From assembly GCF_004362855.1 (NCBI RefSeq), contig NZ_SNXW01000001.1, forward strand, positions 184,121-248,120: 64,000 nt of DNA, given 5' to 3'. The stretch's first letter is position 1, and the number at the start of each line of letters is the position of its first letter. Both the position numbers and the translations under genes were made by a program. This document shows, piece by piece, positions 15,993-25,689 of the stretch. Origin of the DNA: Aquabacterium commune (GTDB taxonomy: Bacteria; Pseudomonadota; Gammaproteobacteria; Burkholderiales; Burkholderiaceae_C). The notes beneath the pieces were generated by a model. That model was not told the origin of the DNA, searched no databases, and saw nothing but the letters and a program-made list of their open reading frames with translations.

Positions 15993-16021
15993 CCGCCCAT
16001 GCAGCTCAAGCTGCAGGGCGG
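15993..16021. terminator. Strong hairpin between convergent peroxiredoxin and PEP-CTERM genes
   Basis: CCGCCC (15993-15998) pairs with GGGCGG (16016-16021), and GCAGCT (16001-16006) pairs with AGCTGC (16009-16014) in one continuous stem. It overlaps the stop codon of the leftward PEP-CTERM gene. No U-tract follows, so it may be a pause or RNA-stability element rather than a classical terminator. Confidence 0.35.
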
Positions 16022-16575
16022 TGCTTGCGCAGCATGAAGCCGACACCGGCCAGGCCCATCAGCGTCAGGGCCAGGTCGGCGGGTTCGGGCGCCGGCGACG
16101 CCACAGACGCGTTGGTCCGGATGACGCCGCTGTACGACGCCGACGTGCGGCCGGACTCGCTGCCCGTCACGTAGCCCGTCACGGCCAGCTTGTACGTGCC
16201 AGCCGCCAGTGAAGCGAAACTGAAGGTGTTGAGCGAGCCGTCTTTGGGAATGCTCAGGTCCACGCCGTAGTACTGGCTGAAACCGGCATTGCCCAGGATG
16301 ATCGAGGTCAGCACCACGTCCTTGCCCGACACCGAGTAAGAACCGGAGGACGAGCCCGATGGCGCTCCGTCGCTGCTCGTGCCGGACACGCTGCCTGCAT
16401 CGCCGATGCGGAAGGTGTAATAGTCCGTGAAGCCCGAGGTGGTGGCATAGAAGGTGTTGCCAAACTGGGTGCCTTCAGCACCGAGCAGGCCCAGGTTGTC
16501 CTGACCGGCCGACGCACTGCAGCAGGCCAATGCCAGCAACCAACCCAGGCAAGCGGACGGAACGACGTGTTTCAT
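16006..16575 (-). CDS. PEP-CTERM sorting-domain protein (FxDxF-like), exported
   Basis: 189 residues. The signal peptide (MKHVVPSACLGWLLALACCSASAG) is followed by a Ser/Gly/Thr-rich beta domain with the YYTFRIGDAG start seen in FxDxF PEP-CTERM proteins. The C-terminus is a PEP-CTERM tail: PEP at about residue 162, a hydrophobic helix (LALTLMGLAGVGFML) and basic end RKHRPAA. Such proteins are processed by exosortase and displayed outside the cell in species that make extracellular polysaccharide. No exosortase gene is in the window. Its own promoter must lie in the gap before tRNA-Pro. Confidence 0.85.
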   Translation of the reverse strand: MKHVVPSACLGWLLALACCSASAGQDNLGLLGAEGTQFGNTFYATTSGFTDYYTFRIGDAGSVSGTSSDGAPSGSSSGSYSVSGKDVVLTSIILGNAGFSQYYGVDLSIPKDGSLNTFSFASLAAGTYKLAVTGYVTGSESGRTSASYSGVIRTNASVASPAPEPADLALTLMGLAGVGFMLRKHRPAA

Positions 16576-16727
16576 GGAAAACCTCTGTGTGAGTGAGGCT
16601 CCAAAGGTAACCGTGTGCCCTTGGATCCGTCACCCCAGGGGTGAGGGGGCGACACGCGCGAGGCGTGCAGTGCATCACGCAAAGGCAAAATGAATCTCGT
16701 GCTCGATGCGCGGGCCCGACAAACGAA

Positions 16728-16758
16728 AGAGCCGCAGCGGACAAACCGGTGCGGCTCT
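16728..16758 (-). terminator. Rho-independent terminator of tRNA-Pro
   Basis: On the minus strand AGAGCCGCA and TGCGGCTCT form a 9-bp perfect stem with a 13-base loop, followed by TTTCGTTTG. It stands 10 bases after the 3' end of tRNA-Pro, in the right direction to end that transcript. Confidence 0.75.
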
Positions 16759-16768
16759 CGATGTGACA

Positions 16769-16845
16769 TGGTCGGGGCGGTGGGATTCGAACTCACGACC
16801 CTCTGCTCCCAAAGCAGATGCGCTACCAGGCTGCGCTACGCCCCG
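16769..16845 (-). tRNA. tRNA-Pro (anticodon TGG)
   Basis: A 77-nt cloverleaf on the minus strand. The acceptor CGGGGCG pairs with CGCCCCG, the D-arm is GCGC..GCGC, the anticodon stem TCTGC/GCAGA encloses loop TTTGGGA with anticodon TGG, and the T-arm has TTCGAAT. CCA is encoded. The gene is intact, with its own terminator downstream, and shows no sign of an integrated element. Confidence 0.95.
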
Positions 16846-16986
16846 ACGAAGTCCGCATTGTAGCCGCCAAAGTGACCTGTCAGCGTCACTCTGAACAACA
16901 CCCGCGCTCAAACGAGCTAGGGATGGCCTGGGCGGCGTGCAAAGACCAGCATGTGCGCATCACAACGAGGCATCCAGGGAGGGCGC

Positions 16987-18195
16987 ATGGCGCACCGCAT
17001 GAAGGTCCAGCACACAGGTCTGCGCATCGCACTGGCGGTCTGGCTGGGGCTGGCAGTCACCGCGGGCAGCACGTCGGCATGGGCTGCCCGCAGCCTGCCG
17101 GCCATCGGCGATCCTGGCAACGTCACCGTCTCCGGCATCTCGTCGGGCGCGGCCATGGCGGTGCAGTACGCGGTGGCGCACTCCCAAGGTGTCTCGGGTG
17201 TGGGCGCCATCGCAGGGCCCGGATGGGGCTGCGCCCAGGGACGGGTCTCTCAGGCCATCAACACGTGCATGTGCGTGCGCGAGGCGCCAAGCACCACCCT
17301 GCCCCTGGCCAGGCAGTTCGCGTCGTCCGGTGCCATCGACCGGCTGATGTCGGGCAAGCCGCAAAGCCTCTCCCGCGCCTTCGTCTTCCACAGCCCCGAC
17401 GACGCCACGGTCCGTGCCGCCTCGGGTGACGCGGGCATCGCTTTCCTGCGCGACTTCATCGGTCAGGCGCCCACGGTGGACCGCGGCAATGCCTCCGACG
17501 GCAGCGACCACGCCGGGCACGGCATCCTCTCGCCCGATGGCGGCGACAGCTGCACCACCAGCCCGAACGACAGCAGCTATGTGCGCCGCTGTGGCCAGGA
17601 GGACAACGCCCGGGATCTGCTGCACGCCCTCTTCCCGCAGCGGCCCCTCGACACCCGCCAGCGCATCGACCAGATCCCCGACAGCGACCTCCAGCCCTTC
17701 GACCAGACGCCTTTCATCGACGAGGTGACATCGGCCAGCCCCTACATCGCACCCGACATGCTGTGGCTGTCCTTCTGGCCTTACCGCAGCGACCGCCGTG
17801 ATCGGCTGGACATGGCTGCCACCGGCTACCTCTATGTGCCGCCCAGCTGCCGTGCCGCTGGTGCCCGCTGCGGCGTGCACGTGGCGCTGCACGGCTGCAA
17901 GCAGGATGTCAGAACCTTCGCGCGCACCACCGGCTACATCCACTGGGCTGAGCACTTCCGCGTGATCGTGGTGTTTCCGGCCGTGCAGCAGGGCAGCAGC
18001 CCTGTGTCGGAAAGCTGCTCGGCCGGCGCGGTGCCCAGCCTGGCCGATGCGGCATGGATCCAGCCCAACCCCAATGGCTGCTGGGACTGGTGGGGCTACC
18101 TGGATGGCACCGACCGCACCCGCTACCTGACCCGGTCTGCGCCACAGGTGCAGGTGATCGAGCGCATCGTGCGGGCCTTGACGCGATCGAACTGA
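16987..18195 (+). CDS. Extracellular PHB depolymerase-like esterase, type II motif order
   Basis: 402 residues. ATG at 16987 was chosen because GGGAGGG lies 6 bases upstream and a signal peptide follows (ending SAWAA). The lipase box GISSG (Ser52) is near the N-terminus, well before the oxyanion-hole motif VALHGCKQ near residue 310. This order defines type II catalytic domains of extracellular PHB depolymerases. NPNGCWDWWGY near the end is also characteristic. Many cysteines suggest disulfides in the secreted form. No linker or substrate-binding domain follows, so it may act on oligomers or amorphous polymer. It stands alone between tRNA-Pro and the convergent hrpA. Confidence 0.8.
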   Translation: MAHRMKVQHTGLRIALAVWLGLAVTAGSTSAWAARSLPAIGDPGNVTVSGISSGAAMAVQYAVAHSQGVSGVGAIAGPGWGCAQGRVSQAINTCMCVREAPSTTLPLARQFASSGAIDRLMSGKPQSLSRAFVFHSPDDATVRAASGDAGIAFLRDFIGQAPTVDRGNASDGSDHAGHGILSPDGGDSCTTSPNDSSYVRRCGQEDNARDLLHALFPQRPLDTRQRIDQIPDSDLQPFDQTPFIDEVTSASPYIAPDMLWLSFWPYRSDRRDRLDMAATGYLYVPPSCRAAGARCGVHVALHGCKQDVRTFARTTGYIHWAEHFRVIVVFPAVQQGSSPVSESCSAGAVPSLADAAWIQPNPNGCWDWWGYLDGTDRTRYLTRSAPQVQVIERIVRALTRSN

Positions 18196-18213
18196 GCGCT
18201 CGCCCCGAACAGA

Positions 18214-21200
18214 TCAAGCGCCGATCTGTGCCCAGGTTTTTTCCAGGCGCTTGACGCTGACGGGCTGCGGCGTGCGCAGCTCCTGCGCGAACAAGCTGAT
18301 GCGGAGCTCTTCGAGCAGCCAGCGGAACTCGTCCAAACGCGCGTCGTGCGTGCCCTTGAGCTCGGCCAGGCGGCGGGTGTGGCGCTGGTCCAGCGGGCGC
18401 AGCTCGGCCAGGCGCTGGGCGTCGCGCGCCGGATCGACCTTGAGCTTGTCCAGCCTCAAGGTGATGCCCTTGAGGTAGCGCGGAAAGTGCTGCAGCTGCG
18501 GATAGGGCGTGCTGGCCACGAAGCGCTTGGGCATCAGGCGCTGCAACTGCGCGGCGATGTCTTCGGCCACGTCCTTCGGGGGTTTGGCGTCCTTGAGCTT
18601 GCGCGCGGCGGCAGCGTACTCGGTCAGCACGGTGCCGGCCAGGCGGGCCACTTCCTGGGCGATCAGGTTCAGGCGGGTGCGGCCTTCCTCGACCCGGGCC
18701 TTGAAGCTGGCCGCATCGGTGGGCAAGGGGTCGGCCAAGTAGGCCCGGTCCAGGGCCACGTCGATGACCTGCTCGCGCAGCTCGTCGGCCGTGCCCAGGG
18801 GCATGAAAGCCATCGCCATCTTCTGCAGGTCGGGGATGTTCTTTTCCAGGTACTTCAGCGGCTCGCGGATCTGCAGCGCCACCAGGCGTCGCAGGCCCGC
18901 GCGGTGTTTGAGCGCGGCGACATCCGGCTCGTCGAAGATGTCGATCTCGACGTGCGTGCCCTTGTCCAGCAAGGCCGGGAAGCCGATGAGGGTGTGGCCG
19001 CCGCGCTGGATCTCCATCAGCTCGGGCAGCTCGCCGAAGGTCCAGTCGGTCAGCGGGGTGCTGGCGGCCTGGCTTGGCTTGGCCGAGGGCTTGCCTGAAG
19101 GCTGAGCCGCAGGTTGGCCACCCTGTGCCGCCGGCTGGCCAGCCACGCGTGCCACTCGCTGCGCACCCCGGTCCGTCTGGGCTGACGCTGCCCCAGGTGC
19201 TGCGCCAGGCTGCGCCGACACCTCCCCGCCGCCGACCACCTCCTGCGCCTTGAGCGCCGCCAGCGCCTGGAAAGCCCCCCGTGCCAGCGCGCCCAGCTCG
19301 GCCTTGAGCGCGGGCAGGTTGCGGCCCAGCCCCAGCTGCCGGCCGTGCTCATCGACCACGCGGTAGTTCATGAACAGGTGCGGCGAGAGCGTGTCGAGCT
19401 TGAAGTCGGCACGCTTCACATCGAGCTGGGTCTTGTCGCGCACGGCCTTGAGCAAGGCGTCCATCAGTCCGCCCTGGCCGAACTCGGCGGTGCTCACAAA
19501 AGCCTCGGCGTAGTCGGGCAGCGGCACCAGGCGCGCGCGCGGCTTTTGGTGCAGGCTCTTGACCAGGGCCAGCACCTTGTCTTTCAGCATGCCGGGCACC
19601 AGCCACTCGCCGCGCTCTTCGCTGACCTGGTTGAGCGCGAAGATGGGCACGGTCACGGTCACGCCGTCGCGGGCGTCGCCGGGCTCGTGCAGGTAGGTGG
19701 TGCTGCAGTCCACGCCCCCTAAGCGGATGACCTTGGGGAAGGCCGCGCTCGTGATGCCGGCGGCCTCGTGGCGCATCAGCTCTTCGCGGCTGAGGTAGAG
19801 CAGCTTCGGGTTCTCGCGGCTGGCGTGCTTGTACCAGCGCTCGAAGCTGGGGCCGCTCATCACCTCGGGCGGGATCTGTGCATCGTAGAAGGCGTAGATC
19901 AGGTGCTCATCGACCAGCACGTCCTGGCGGCGCGACTTGTGCTCCAGCTGCTCGACCTGGGCAATGAGCTTGCGGTTGTGCGCCAGGAAGGGCAGGCGCG
20001 TGTCCCACTCGTCGTTGACCAGGGCCTCGCGGATGAAGATCTCGCGGGCCTCGCGCGGGTTGACCAGGCCGAAGTTGATGCGCTTGTTGTTATAGACAAC
20101 CAGGCCGTACAGCGTCGCACGCTCCAGCGCCACGACCTCGGCGGCCTTTTTCTCCCAGTGCGGCTCCAGCATCTGCTTTTTCAGCAGGTGACCACCCATC
20201 TGCACCAGCCAGGGCTGCTCGATGCTCGCAATGCCACGGCCGTACAGTCGCGTGGTCTCGACCAGCTCGGCCGCCAAAATCCAGCGCCCCGGCTTCTTGC
20301 TGAGGTTGGCGCCCGGGTGCTTGTGGAACTTGATGCCGCGCGCGCCCAGGTACCAGTCCTCGTCCTCGCTCTTGCAGCCCACATTGCCCAGCAGGCCCGA
20401 CAGCAGCGACAGATGCACCTGCTCGTAGGTGGCCGGTGAGCCGTTCATGCGCCAGTTGTGCTCGGCCACGACCGTGTGCAGTTGCGCATAGACGTCCTTC
20501 CACTCGCGCACGCGGCGCGGGTTGATGAAGTTTTCGCGCAGCAGGGCCTCGTACTTGCGGTGGCTGAGTTTGTGTTTTTCAGGCGCACCCGGCTCGTGGT
20601 GCCCGTGCCCACCGCGGCTCTCGTCCAGCCAGTGCCAGAGCTTGACCGTGCCCATGAACTCGGACTTTTCGTCGTCGAACTGCTTGTGCTTGAGGTCGGC
20701 CTGCTGCTGCTGGTCGATGGGCCGGTCACGCACGTCCTGCACGCTCAAGGAGGCGGCGATCACCAGCACCTCGGCCAGGGCCTGGCGGTCTTTGGCCTCC
20801 AGGATCATGCGGCCCACGCGCGGGTCCAGCGGCAGCTTGGCCAGGGTCATGCCCAGCGGCGTGATCTCGTTGTTGTCGTCCACCGCGCCCAGCTCGTTGA
20901 GCAGCTGGTAGCCGTCGGCAATCGCCTTGCGCAGCGGTGGCTCGATGAAGGGAAAGTCATCGACCAGGCCCAGGTGCAGGGACTTCATCCGCAGGATCAC
21001 ACCGGCCAGCGACGAGCGCAGGATTTCCGGGTCGGTGAAGCGCGGGCGCGCGTTGAAATCCTTCTCGTCGTACAGGCGGATGCAGATGCCGTTGGCCACC
21101 CGACCGCAACGGCCCGCGCGCTGGTTGGCCGCGGCCTGGCTGATGGGCTCGATCTGCAACTGCTCGACCTTGTTGCGGAAGGAGTAGCGCTTGACCCGCG

Positions 21201-22191
21201 CGCTGCCGCTGTCGATCACGTAGCGGATGCCCGGCACCGTCAGCGAGGTTTCCGCCACGTTGGTGGCCAGCACGATGCGCCGCCCGCCACCGGTCCGGAA
21301 AACCTCGTCCTGCTCCTGCTGGCTCAGGCGCGCGAACAGTGGCAGCACGGTGGCCACGGTTCGGTGCTGGGCCAGGTGCTTGCGCAGGTGGTCGGCGGCC
21401 TCGCGGATCTCGCGCTCACCGGGCAGGAAGACGAGGATGTCGCCCGAGCCGCCCATGCCGCCTTCACGCCAAAGCTCGTCCACGCCATCGGCAATGGCTT
21501 CGTTGAGGCCGTACTCGCGGCTTTCCTCGAAGGGCCGGTAGCGCTGCTCCACCGGGAACAGCCGCCCCGAGACCATGATGACCGGCGCCGGCCCTTGGCT
21601 GGATGCGAAGTGCTGCGCGAAGCGGTCGGCGTCGATGGTCGCCGAGGTGACGATGACCTTCAGGTCCGGCCGGCGCGGCAGCAACTGGCGCAAATAACCC
21701 AGCAGGAAGTCGATGTTCAGGCTGCGCTCATGGGCCTCGTCGATGATGATCGTGTCGTAGGCACGCAGGTCCGGGTCGCCCTGGGTCTCGGCCAGCAAGA
21801 TGCCATCGGTCATCAGCTTGACGCTGGCGCCGGGCATCAGGCGGTCCTGGAAGCGCACCTTGTAGCCCACCACCTCGCCCAGCGGCGAGTTCAGCTCCTC
21901 GGCGATGCGCTTGGCCACGCTGGACGCCGCGATCCGACGCGGCTGCGTGTGGCCGATCAGCTTGGGGCGCTCGTGGCGCCTGGCGTTCGGGTCACGCACC
22001 TGGCCCCAGCCACCGCGCCCCATCGACAGCGCGATCTTGGGCAGCTGCGTGGTCTTGCCCGAACCGGTTTCACCGCAAACGATGATGACCTGGTGCGCGC
22101 GCAAGGCGGCCTCGATCTCGTCGCGCTTGCCGCTGACGGGCAGGGATTCCGGAAAACTGATGGTGGGCAGCACGGGTAAGACTGGGGGCAC
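18214..22191 (-). CDS. hrpA: ATP-dependent RNA helicase HrpA
   Basis: 1325 residues, the usual size of bacterial HrpA. It has the DEAH-box core: GETGSGKTTQLPK, TQPRRIAA, IIIDEAHERSL, VTSATIDADRF, ATNVAETSLTVPGI, QRAGRCGR. The HA2/OB region and long C-terminal DUF3418 domain follow. A low-complexity Ala/Gln/Pro-rich insert (about residues 1040-1105) interrupts the C-terminal part before LTDWTFGELPE. The start at 22191 is GTG, and a second GTG six codons later is possible. The enzyme remodels mRNA-ribosome complexes in the cytoplasm. The gene converges on the PHB depolymerase gene with only 18 bp between stops. Confidence 0.95.
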   Translation of the reverse strand: MPPVLPVLPTISFPESLPVSGKRDEIEAALRAHQVIIVCGETGSGKTTQLPKIALSMGRGGWGQVRDPNARRHERPKLIGHTQPRRIAASSVAKRIAEELNSPLGEVVGYKVRFQDRLMPGASVKLMTDGILLAETQGDPDLRAYDTIIIDEAHERSLNIDFLLGYLRQLLPRRPDLKVIVTSATIDADRFAQHFASSQGPAPVIMVSGRLFPVEQRYRPFEESREYGLNEAIADGVDELWREGGMGGSGDILVFLPGEREIREAADHLRKHLAQHRTVATVLPLFARLSQQEQDEVFRTGGGRRIVLATNVAETSLTVPGIRYVIDSGSARVKRYSFRNKVEQLQIEPISQAAANQRAGRCGRVANGICIRLYDEKDFNARPRFTDPEILRSSLAGVILRMKSLHLGLVDDFPFIEPPLRKAIADGYQLLNELGAVDDNNEITPLGMTLAKLPLDPRVGRMILEAKDRQALAEVLVIAASLSVQDVRDRPIDQQQQADLKHKQFDDEKSEFMGTVKLWHWLDESRGGHGHHEPGAPEKHKLSHRKYEALLRENFINPRRVREWKDVYAQLHTVVAEHNWRMNGSPATYEQVHLSLLSGLLGNVGCKSEDEDWYLGARGIKFHKHPGANLSKKPGRWILAAELVETTRLYGRGIASIEQPWLVQMGGHLLKKQMLEPHWEKKAAEVVALERATLYGLVVYNNKRINFGLVNPREAREIFIREALVNDEWDTRLPFLAHNRKLIAQVEQLEHKSRRQDVLVDEHLIYAFYDAQIPPEVMSGPSFERWYKHASRENPKLLYLSREELMRHEAAGITSAAFPKVIRLGGVDCSTTYLHEPGDARDGVTVTVPIFALNQVSEERGEWLVPGMLKDKVLALVKSLHQKPRARLVPLPDYAEAFVSTAEFGQGGLMDALLKAVRDKTQLDVKRADFKLDTLSPHLFMNYRVVDEHGRQLGLGRNLPALKAELGALARGAFQALAALKAQEVVGGGEVSAQPGAAPGAASAQTDRGAQRVARVAGQPAAQGGQPAAQPSGKPSAKPSQAASTPLTDWTFGELPELMEIQRGGHTLIGFPALLDKGTHVEIDIFDEPDVAALKHRAGLRRLVALQIREPLKYLEKNIPDLQKMAMAFMPLGTADELREQVIDVALDRAYLADPLPTDAASFKARVEEGRTRLNLIAQEVARLAGTVLTEYAAAARKLKDAKPPKDVAEDIAAQLQRLMPKRFVASTPYPQLQHFPRYLKGITLRLDKLKVDPARDAQRLAELRPLDQRHTRRLAELKGTHDARLDEFRWLLEELRISLFAQELRTPQPVSVKRLEKTWAQIGA

Positions 22192-22251
22192 AGGCAGGGG
22201 CGAAGTGCCGCATTATCCCGTGGTGTCCGACTTCCCGCGCAGAGCCGTCCC

Positions 22252-23733
22252 ATGCGTTTCGACGAGTACGTTCAACACGACGCCACCACCCTGGCCGAGC
22301 TCGTGCGCCGCGGCGAGGTCTCGCCCACCGAGTTGCTCGACGCGGCCCTGGCGCGCGCTGACGACACCCGCGAGCTCAACGCCATCGTCTGCCGCCTGGA
22401 CGACGCCGCCCGGGCACAGGCCCGCCAGCCCGTCGATGCCCGTGCGCCGTTCTGCGGCGTGCCCTTCCTCGTCAAAGACCTGTTCCAGGACATCGCCGGC
22501 GTGCCCACCTCCAGCGGCAGCAAGTCGATGGCGCGCCGCCCTGCCGCGGAAGACAGCGACGTGGTGCGCCGCTGGCGCGCAGCCGGCCTGCTCATTTTCG
22601 GCAAGACCAACACCCCGGAGTTCGGCGCGCGCAACGTGACCGAGCCCGCGCTGTGGGGCCCGGCCCGCAACCCCTGGGACCGCAACCGCTCGCCAGGCGG
22701 CTCCTCGGGCGGTTCGGCCGCGGCGGTGGCGGCCGGCGTGGTGCCTGTGGCCGGCGCCAACGACGGCGGCGGCTCCATCCGCATCCCCGCGGCGGCCTGC
22801 GGCCTGTTCGGCCTCAAGGCCGGGCGCGGGCGCATCTCCATGGGCCCGCTGATGGCCGAAGGCATGAACGGTGCGGCCGTGCAAGGCGTGGTCTCGCGCA
22901 GCGTGCGTGACAGCGCCGCCATGCTCGACGTGCTGCAAGGCCCCGAGGCCCACGCGCCCTACCACATGGCCGCTCCGCCCATCCCCTACGTGGAGGCCAT
23001 GCGCGCCGACACTGGCCGCCTGCGCATTGGCTTCACCACCGAGTCCCCCGTGGGCACGCCGGTCGATCCGCAGGCCGTGGCCGCCGTGCAGGACGCTGCC
23101 GCCCTGCTGAGCTCGCTGGGCCACCACGTCGAGCCCGTGCCGCAGCCCGTCAACGGCCTGCACCTGGCCGAGGATTTCCTGCTGGCCTGGTTCTGCGCCC
23201 AGGCCTTCATTGTCCAGACCCTGCGCGACACCACCGGCGCCACGCCCGCCGACTTCGAAAGCGACACTCGCTTGATGGCCGCCGTGGGCCGCAGCGTCTC
23301 GGCCCTGGAACTGCTGAAGTGCGAGGCGCGCTGGCACGAGCACAACCGCGCCCTGGCACGCTTCCACGCCGAACACGACCTGTGGCTCTCGCCCACCCTG
23401 AGCGCACCGCCCCCCACCATCGGCAGCATGGACACCCCCTGGGCGCTGGACCTGCTCAGCGACGTGGTCAGCCGCGTCGGCCTGGCCGGCCGCCTGCGCC
23501 ACAGCCAGGCCTTCCAGACCACGGTGCTGCACAACCTGGCCTGGACGCCCTTCACCCAGCTGGCCAACCTCACCGGGCGCCCGGCCATGTCCGTGCCGCT
23601 GCACTGGACGCCCGCGGGCCTGCCCCTGGGCGTGCAGTTCGTGGCGCCGCTCAACGGCGAGGCCCTGCTGCTGCAACTGGCAGCCCAGCTGGAGCAGGCC
23701 CGGCCCTGGGCGCAGCTGCGCCCGCCCCCGTGA
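22252..23733 (+). CDS. Amidase (amidase signature family)
   Basis: 493 residues with the Ser-cisSer-Lys triad of the amidase signature family: Lys in PFLVKDLFQDIAG, the Gly/Ser-rich signature SPGGSSGGSAAAVAAG, and the nucleophile in NDGGGSIRIPAA. It hydrolyses carboxamides in the cytoplasm, and no signal peptide is seen. The overall pattern is close to 6-aminohexanoate-cyclic-dimer hydrolase and related amidases, not to GatA, since no gatB/gatC genes are near. The substrate cannot be inferred. It diverges from hrpA with about 60 bp between starts. Confidence 0.85.
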   Translation: MRFDEYVQHDATTLAELVRRGEVSPTELLDAALARADDTRELNAIVCRLDDAARAQARQPVDARAPFCGVPFLVKDLFQDIAGVPTSSGSKSMARRPAAEDSDVVRRWRAAGLLIFGKTNTPEFGARNVTEPALWGPARNPWDRNRSPGGSSGGSAAAVAAGVVPVAGANDGGGSIRIPAAACGLFGLKAGRGRISMGPLMAEGMNGAAVQGVVSRSVRDSAAMLDVLQGPEAHAPYHMAAPPIPYVEAMRADTGRLRIGFTTESPVGTPVDPQAVAAVQDAAALLSSLGHHVEPVPQPVNGLHLAEDFLLAWFCAQAFIVQTLRDTTGATPADFESDTRLMAAVGRSVSALELLKCEARWHEHNRALARFHAEHDLWLSPTLSAPPPTIGSMDTPWALDLLSDVVSRVGLAGRLRHSQAFQTTVLHNLAWTPFTQLANLTGRPAMSVPLHWTPAGLPLGVQFVAPLNGEALLLQLAAQLEQARPWAQLRPPP

Positions 23734-23860
23734 TGCGCCGCTGAGGCCAGGCTTGTGCGTTTCCCGGGGACGCACCACCGCGCATTGGTCGTAACATCGG
23801 GGGATGCGGGGCCCCACCGTCGGCCGGCACCGCGTCTGCCTGAATCCGGCCTGAATCTGC

Positions 23861-25243
23861 ATGGACCTCGTCTTCCCCCACCTCTTCGTGCCCTGGTTCC
23901 GCTCGGTGGCGCCGCACATCCACGCCCACCGCGGCAAGACCTTCGTGGTCGGCCTCTCGGGCGAACTGATCGCCGCCGGCAAGCTCGAGAACTTCGTGCA
24001 GGACCTCGCGCTCATGCACGCCATGGGCATCAAGGTGGTGCTGGCCCACGGCTTTCGCCCGCAGCTCGAAGAGCAATTGCGCGCCAAGGGCCAGGTCTCG
24101 CACTTCAGCCACGGCATGCGCATCACCGACCCGATCGCGCTGGACTGTGCCCAGGAAGCCGCCGGCCAGCTGCGCTATGAAATCGAGGCGGCCTTCTCCC
24201 TGGGCCTGCCCAACACGCCCATGGCGGGTGCCTCCATCAGCCTGATGTCGGGCAACTTCGTCACGGCGCGCCCCGTGGGCATCGTCGATGGCGTGGACTT
24301 CATGCACACCGGCCTGGTCCGCAAGATCGACGCCGTGGCCATCCGCCGCGCCATCGACACCGGCGCCCTGGTCATGATCTCGCCCTTTGGCTTCTCGCAC
24401 ACCGGCGAGGCCTTCAACCTGAGCATGGAAGACGTGGCCACCAGCGCCGCCATCGCGCTGCAGGCCGACAAGCTCATCTTCGTGACCGAGGTGCGCGGCA
24501 TCCTGCAGGGCATCGTGCAGGAACCCCAACGCGCCGCCGAGCTCGAAGCCGGCCAGCACGACCCCGACGTCGAGATCGACCAGGAGCTCGCCCTGGCCGA
24601 TGCCAAGCGCCTGCTGGCCGCCCTGCCCAACCCGCTGCAACCCACCGACACGGCTTACTACCTGCAGCACGCCGTCAAGGCCAGCGAAGGCGGCGTCGAG
24701 CGCGTGCACATCCTGCCCTTCAAGGTCGATGGCGCCCTGCTGATGGAAGTCTTCACGCACGATGGCGTGGGCACCATGATCGTGGACGAGAAGCTGGAAA
24801 GCCTGCGCGAGGCCACGCCCGACGACGTTGGCGGCATCCTGCAACTCATCGAGCCCTTCGAGCAGGACGGCACCCTGGTCAAGCGCAGCCGCACGGAAAT
24901 CGAGCGCGACGTCGGCCTCTACACCGTCATCGAGCACGACGGCGTGATCTTCGGCTGTGCGGCGCTCTACCCCTTCCCCGAGGCCCACACCGCCGAGATG
25001 GCCGCACTGACCATCTCGCCCAGCGTGCAAGGCCAGGGGGACGGCGAACGCATCCTCAAGCGCATCGAGCAGCGCGCGCGGGCAATGGGCCTGCAAACCC
25101 TGTTTGTATTGACGACCCGTACCATGCACTGGTTCATCAAGCGCGGCTTCGCGCTGGTGGACCCGGACTGGCTGCCTGAGGCACGCAAGCGTTCCTACAA
25201 ATGGGACCGCCGCTCTCAGGTGCTGGTCAAGCACCTCAAGTGA
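23861..25243 (+). CDS. argA: N-acetylglutamate synthase (amino-acid N-acetyltransferase)
   Basis: 460 residues. The N-terminal amino-acid-kinase-like domain ([32 protein letters not shown]) is joined to a C-terminal GNAT domain ([34 protein letters not shown]). This two-domain build and size match classical ArgA, which acetylates glutamate as the first step of arginine synthesis and is arginine-inhibited through the kinase-like domain. The gene is followed 23 bp later by yggX. Confidence 0.95.
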   Translation: MDLVFPHLFVPWFRSVAPHIHAHRGKTFVVGLSGELIAAGKLENFVQDLALMHAMGIKVVLAHGFRPQLEEQLRAKGQVSHFSHGMRITDPIALDCAQEAAGQLRYEIEAAFSLGLPNTPMAGASISLMSGNFVTARPVGIVDGVDFMHTGLVRKIDAVAIRRAIDTGALVMISPFGFSHTGEAFNLSMEDVATSAAIALQADKLIFVTEVRGILQGIVQEPQRAAELEAGQHDPDVEIDQELALADAKRLLAALPNPLQPTDTAYYLQHAVKASEGGVERVHILPFKVDGALLMEVFTHDGVGTMIVDEKLESLREATPDDVGGILQLIEPFEQDGTLVKRSRTEIERDVGLYTVIEHDGVIFGCAALYPFPEAHTAEMAALTISPSVQGQGDGERILKRIEQRARAMGLQTLFVLTTRTMHWFIKRGFALVDPDWLPEARKRSYKWDRRSQVLVKHLK

Positions 25244-25266
25244 TTTTTCTGAACCGCAATACCACC

Positions 25267-25539
25267 ATGGCACGCACCATCCACTGCACCCACCTCGACA
25301 AGGAAGGCGAAGGCCTGGACTTCGCACCCTACCCCGGCGAGCTGGGCAAGCGCATTTACAACGAAATCAGCAAGGAAGCCTGGCAGCTCTGGATGAAGCA
25401 CCAGACCATGCTGGTCAATGAAAACCGCCTGAACCTGGCCGACGCCCGCGCCCGCCAGTACCTCGCCCGCCAGATGGAGCAGTTCTTCTTTGGCGGCGGT
25501 GCCGAGCAGGTGCAGGGCTACGTGCCGCCATCTGCCTGA
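25267..25539 (+). CDS. yggX: Oxidative damage protection / Fe(II) trafficking protein YggX
   Basis: 90 residues, standard length. The opening [19 protein letters not shown] contains the conserved Cys, and [19 protein letters not shown] and the ending [16 protein letters not shown] are the family signature. YggX helps protect iron-sulfur enzymes and DNA from oxidative damage. The gene is close behind argA and probably shares its transcript. Confidence 0.95.
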   Translation: MARTIHCTHLDKEGEGLDFAPYPGELGKRIYNEISKEAWQLWMKHQTMLVNENRLNLADARARQYLARQMEQFFFGGGAEQVQGYVPPSA

Positions 25540-25617
25540 CCACAGCGTCCCTTGGTGGCCGTTGCGTAAAGATATGTCGTCAGACTCGTGTACGCTACGT
25601 CTGAAAGGGGAGTCACG

Positions 25618-25689
25618 GTGTTGAAAGGCAGGCATCCGATACACATGGCAGGTGCGCAGGCGCGCAAGCCCGCGGCACACGAGGGCTGA
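25618..25689 (+). CDS. Possible 23-residue leader ORF abutting the deacetylase gene
   Basis: A GTG at 25618 has a strong AGGGGAG 6-7 bases upstream and opens a 23-codon frame whose TGA (25687-25689) directly touches the ATG of the deacetylase at 25690. The peptide is basic and shows no family resemblance. The stop/start junction would allow a terminating ribosome to restart, so this could be a translational leader. It could also be chance. An inverted repeat TCAGAC/GTCTGA (25580-25585, 25599-25604) lies just ahead of it. Confidence 0.35.
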   Translation: MLKGRHPIHMAGAQARKPAAHEG

